The notes under the pieces are model-generated. The model was not told the DNA's origin. It made no database searches and worked only from the letters and a program-made list of their open reading frames with translations. The translations under genes were made by a program, and so were the position numbers. This document shows, in pieces, positions 63,070 to 64,000 of a DNA stretch of 64,000 nt; positions within the stretch are counted from its first letter, which is position 1, and the number at the start of each line of letters is the position of its first letter. Origin of the DNA: Saprospiraceae bacterium (GTDB lineage: Bacteria; Bacteroidota; Bacteroidia; Chitinophagales; Saprospiraceae); assembly GCA_016710235.1 (NCBI GenBank), contig JADJLG010000001.1, forward strand, positions 2,221,501 to 2,285,500, written 5' to 3'.

Positions 63070-64000
63070 ATGAAAAAATACCTGATATTATTCTTACTCT
63101 TCCTGATTCAGATTGAATGTATAGCGCAGTATTCTCGTGTGTACGAATCCTATAGAAAAAATATCAACCGGATAGCCGAAGGAATATTTTCTGACATCAT
63201 AGAAGATGAAAAGGGTAAGGCCTATTTTGGATCTGTTGCCTGGAGTTTGGACCCAAAGCAACTATATAGTTATACGTTTTTATCTAAAGTGGATAAAAGG
63301 GGTCAGGTTGAATGGGCTAAGCCAATATCTGATACAGTACTAGAACCTAGCACCCCTCGCTTGATGGCCAAACTCAGAGATGGCAGGTATATCGTAGGGG
63401 GGAGTATTGTCCAAGATAGTATGACAGAGCTACAAAACTGGTTGGCATTTTTTGACGGAGATTTCAACAAACTGGATGAAAAGATTTATCCGGTAGAATA
63501 CGACACCAACGACCTCTGGAGTTTTCATCAACACAGCGACGGCGACCTGATATTTTGCGGCCTTTCCGGCAAGTATTACAATCAACCCGGAGGAGGCCTT
63601 GGATGGGGCAGAGCATTCATACTTTGCACGGATAGCCTCGGAGAGAAGAAATGGTATCACGAGTTTGATAATACAGTTCTTCCATTTGATCTGTACAGTT
63701 TTTATCATGTCACCGAAGATCACCTGGGTAATCTTTATGTATGCGGACAAAACTTCAGAAATGATCGGGATTGGAATGCGTTGTATGCAAAGTTCACTGC
63801 TGATGGTAGATTAATATGGTTTAAAGAGATAGACTCACCGGGATTTGCTGATCGGTATACGTACATTCAGGAAAGACCTGACGGTAATCTGATCTTATTA
63901 GGAAGCAGCTATGATTATCAGACGGATTCCGTAGCGATATTGTATAGTATCATTGATACATCAGGAAAAATTATTCATGAATTTAAAGATACTCGAAATT
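63070..64000 (+). CDS. Secreted protein, beta-propeller-like repeats (3' end outside window)
   Basis: The frame opens at the ATG at 63070 and has no stop to the end of the window. A signal peptide (MKKYLILFLLFLIQIECIAQ) is followed by repeated units built on DG-x-[YL]-[IL]-x-x-GG/CG, such as DGRYIVGGS, DGDLIFCG, LGNLYVCGQ and DGNLILLGS. These resemble the delta-60/beta-propeller-type repeats seen in secreted Bacteroidota proteins, often ending in a T9SS sorting domain; that end cannot be seen here. It lies 182 bp after the protease gene. Confidence 0.75.
   Translation, partial: MKKYLILFLLFLIQIECIAQYSRVYESYRKNINRIAEGIFSDIIEDEKGKAYFGSVAWSLDPKQLYSYTFLSKVDKRGQVEWAKPISDTVLEPSTPRLMAKLRDGRYIVGGSIVQDSMTELQNWLAFFDGDFNKLDEKIYPVEYDTNDLWSFHQHSDGDLIFCGLSGKYYNQPGGGLGWGRAFILCTDSLGEKKWYHEFDNTVLPFDLYSFYHVTEDHLGNLYVCGQNFRNDRDWNALYAKFTADGRLIWFKEIDSPGFADRYTYIQERPDGNLILLGSSYDYQTDSVAILYSIIDTSGKIIHEFKDTRN

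Overview
The window comes from a low-GC member of the Bacteroidota, most likely a Saprospiria-type lineage (inference). The signs are FtsZ, bL31 type B and Rho proteins of Bacteroidota style, repeated TAnnTTTG -7 promoter boxes, type IX secretion (T9SS) C-terminal sorting domains on at least five large secreted proteins, and families typical of the phylum (DUF5777, DUF7033, choice-of-anchor V, SprB repeats, CHU_C). No rRNA, CRISPR array, insertion sequence, phage gene or integrase was seen; one tRNA (Glu) is present.

Region 1 (1-8165) is the distal half of the division and cell-wall cluster: murD (cut by the window edge), ftsW, murG, murC, ftsQ, ftsA and ftsZ, mostly with 4-bp ATGA overlaps, closed by a strong terminator. 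Region 2 (8.3-11.0 kb) holds a lipoprotein and, on the minus strand, a beta-barrel protein gene coupled to the Kdo transferase gene waaA. Region 3 (11.3-16.1 kb) is a surface-polysaccharide operon: UDP-glucuronate decarboxylase, dTDP-glucose 4,6-dehydratase and a large SLBB export protein. Region 4 (16.1-19.1 kb) has gapA-pgk on the minus strand, tRNA-Glu and rpmE2 with a possible RNA leader.

Region 5 (19.3-28.2 kb) has a lipoprotein plus a secreted TPR-CHAT protease-like protein, a giant T9SS beta-helix/Cys-repeat protein, lipA, and a beta-barrel gene broken by a one-base frameshift. Region 6 (28.2-38.3 kb) carries a DUF7033 deacetylase-like protein; a tight envelope cluster (choice-of-anchor V, YceI, DUF5777, Rieske, OB-fold) that may be an uncharacterised redox or quinone-linked module; a SprB-repeat T9SS protein; and a CotH-kinase/lamin-tail T9SS protein.

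Region 7 (38.4-44.0 kb) is a second polysaccharide island: a Wzx-type flippase, an AsnB-type amidotransferase and two sugar-nucleotide SDRs, suggesting an amidated sugar. Region 8 (44.2-59.5 kb) is largely housekeeping: a membrane hydrolase, clpB, rlmI, a 3-hydroxyanthranilate dioxygenase, an LpxH-like phosphatase, frr, a Zn protease, serS, rho, rpmH-rnpA, a lipoprotein, an alpha/beta-hydrolase-fold protein with Asp instead of the nucleophile Ser, and trmB. Region 9 (59.6 kb to end) has a secreted M36 metalloprotease with two PA-like inserts and the start of another secreted protein running off the window.

The best candidates for something undescribed are the CHAT/lipoprotein pair, the YceI-DUF5777-Rieske cluster, the Cys-pair repeat shared by two T9SS proteins, the possible bL31 leader, and the Asp-elbow hydrolase. 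Assignments rest on motif recognition by eye; no database search was run.
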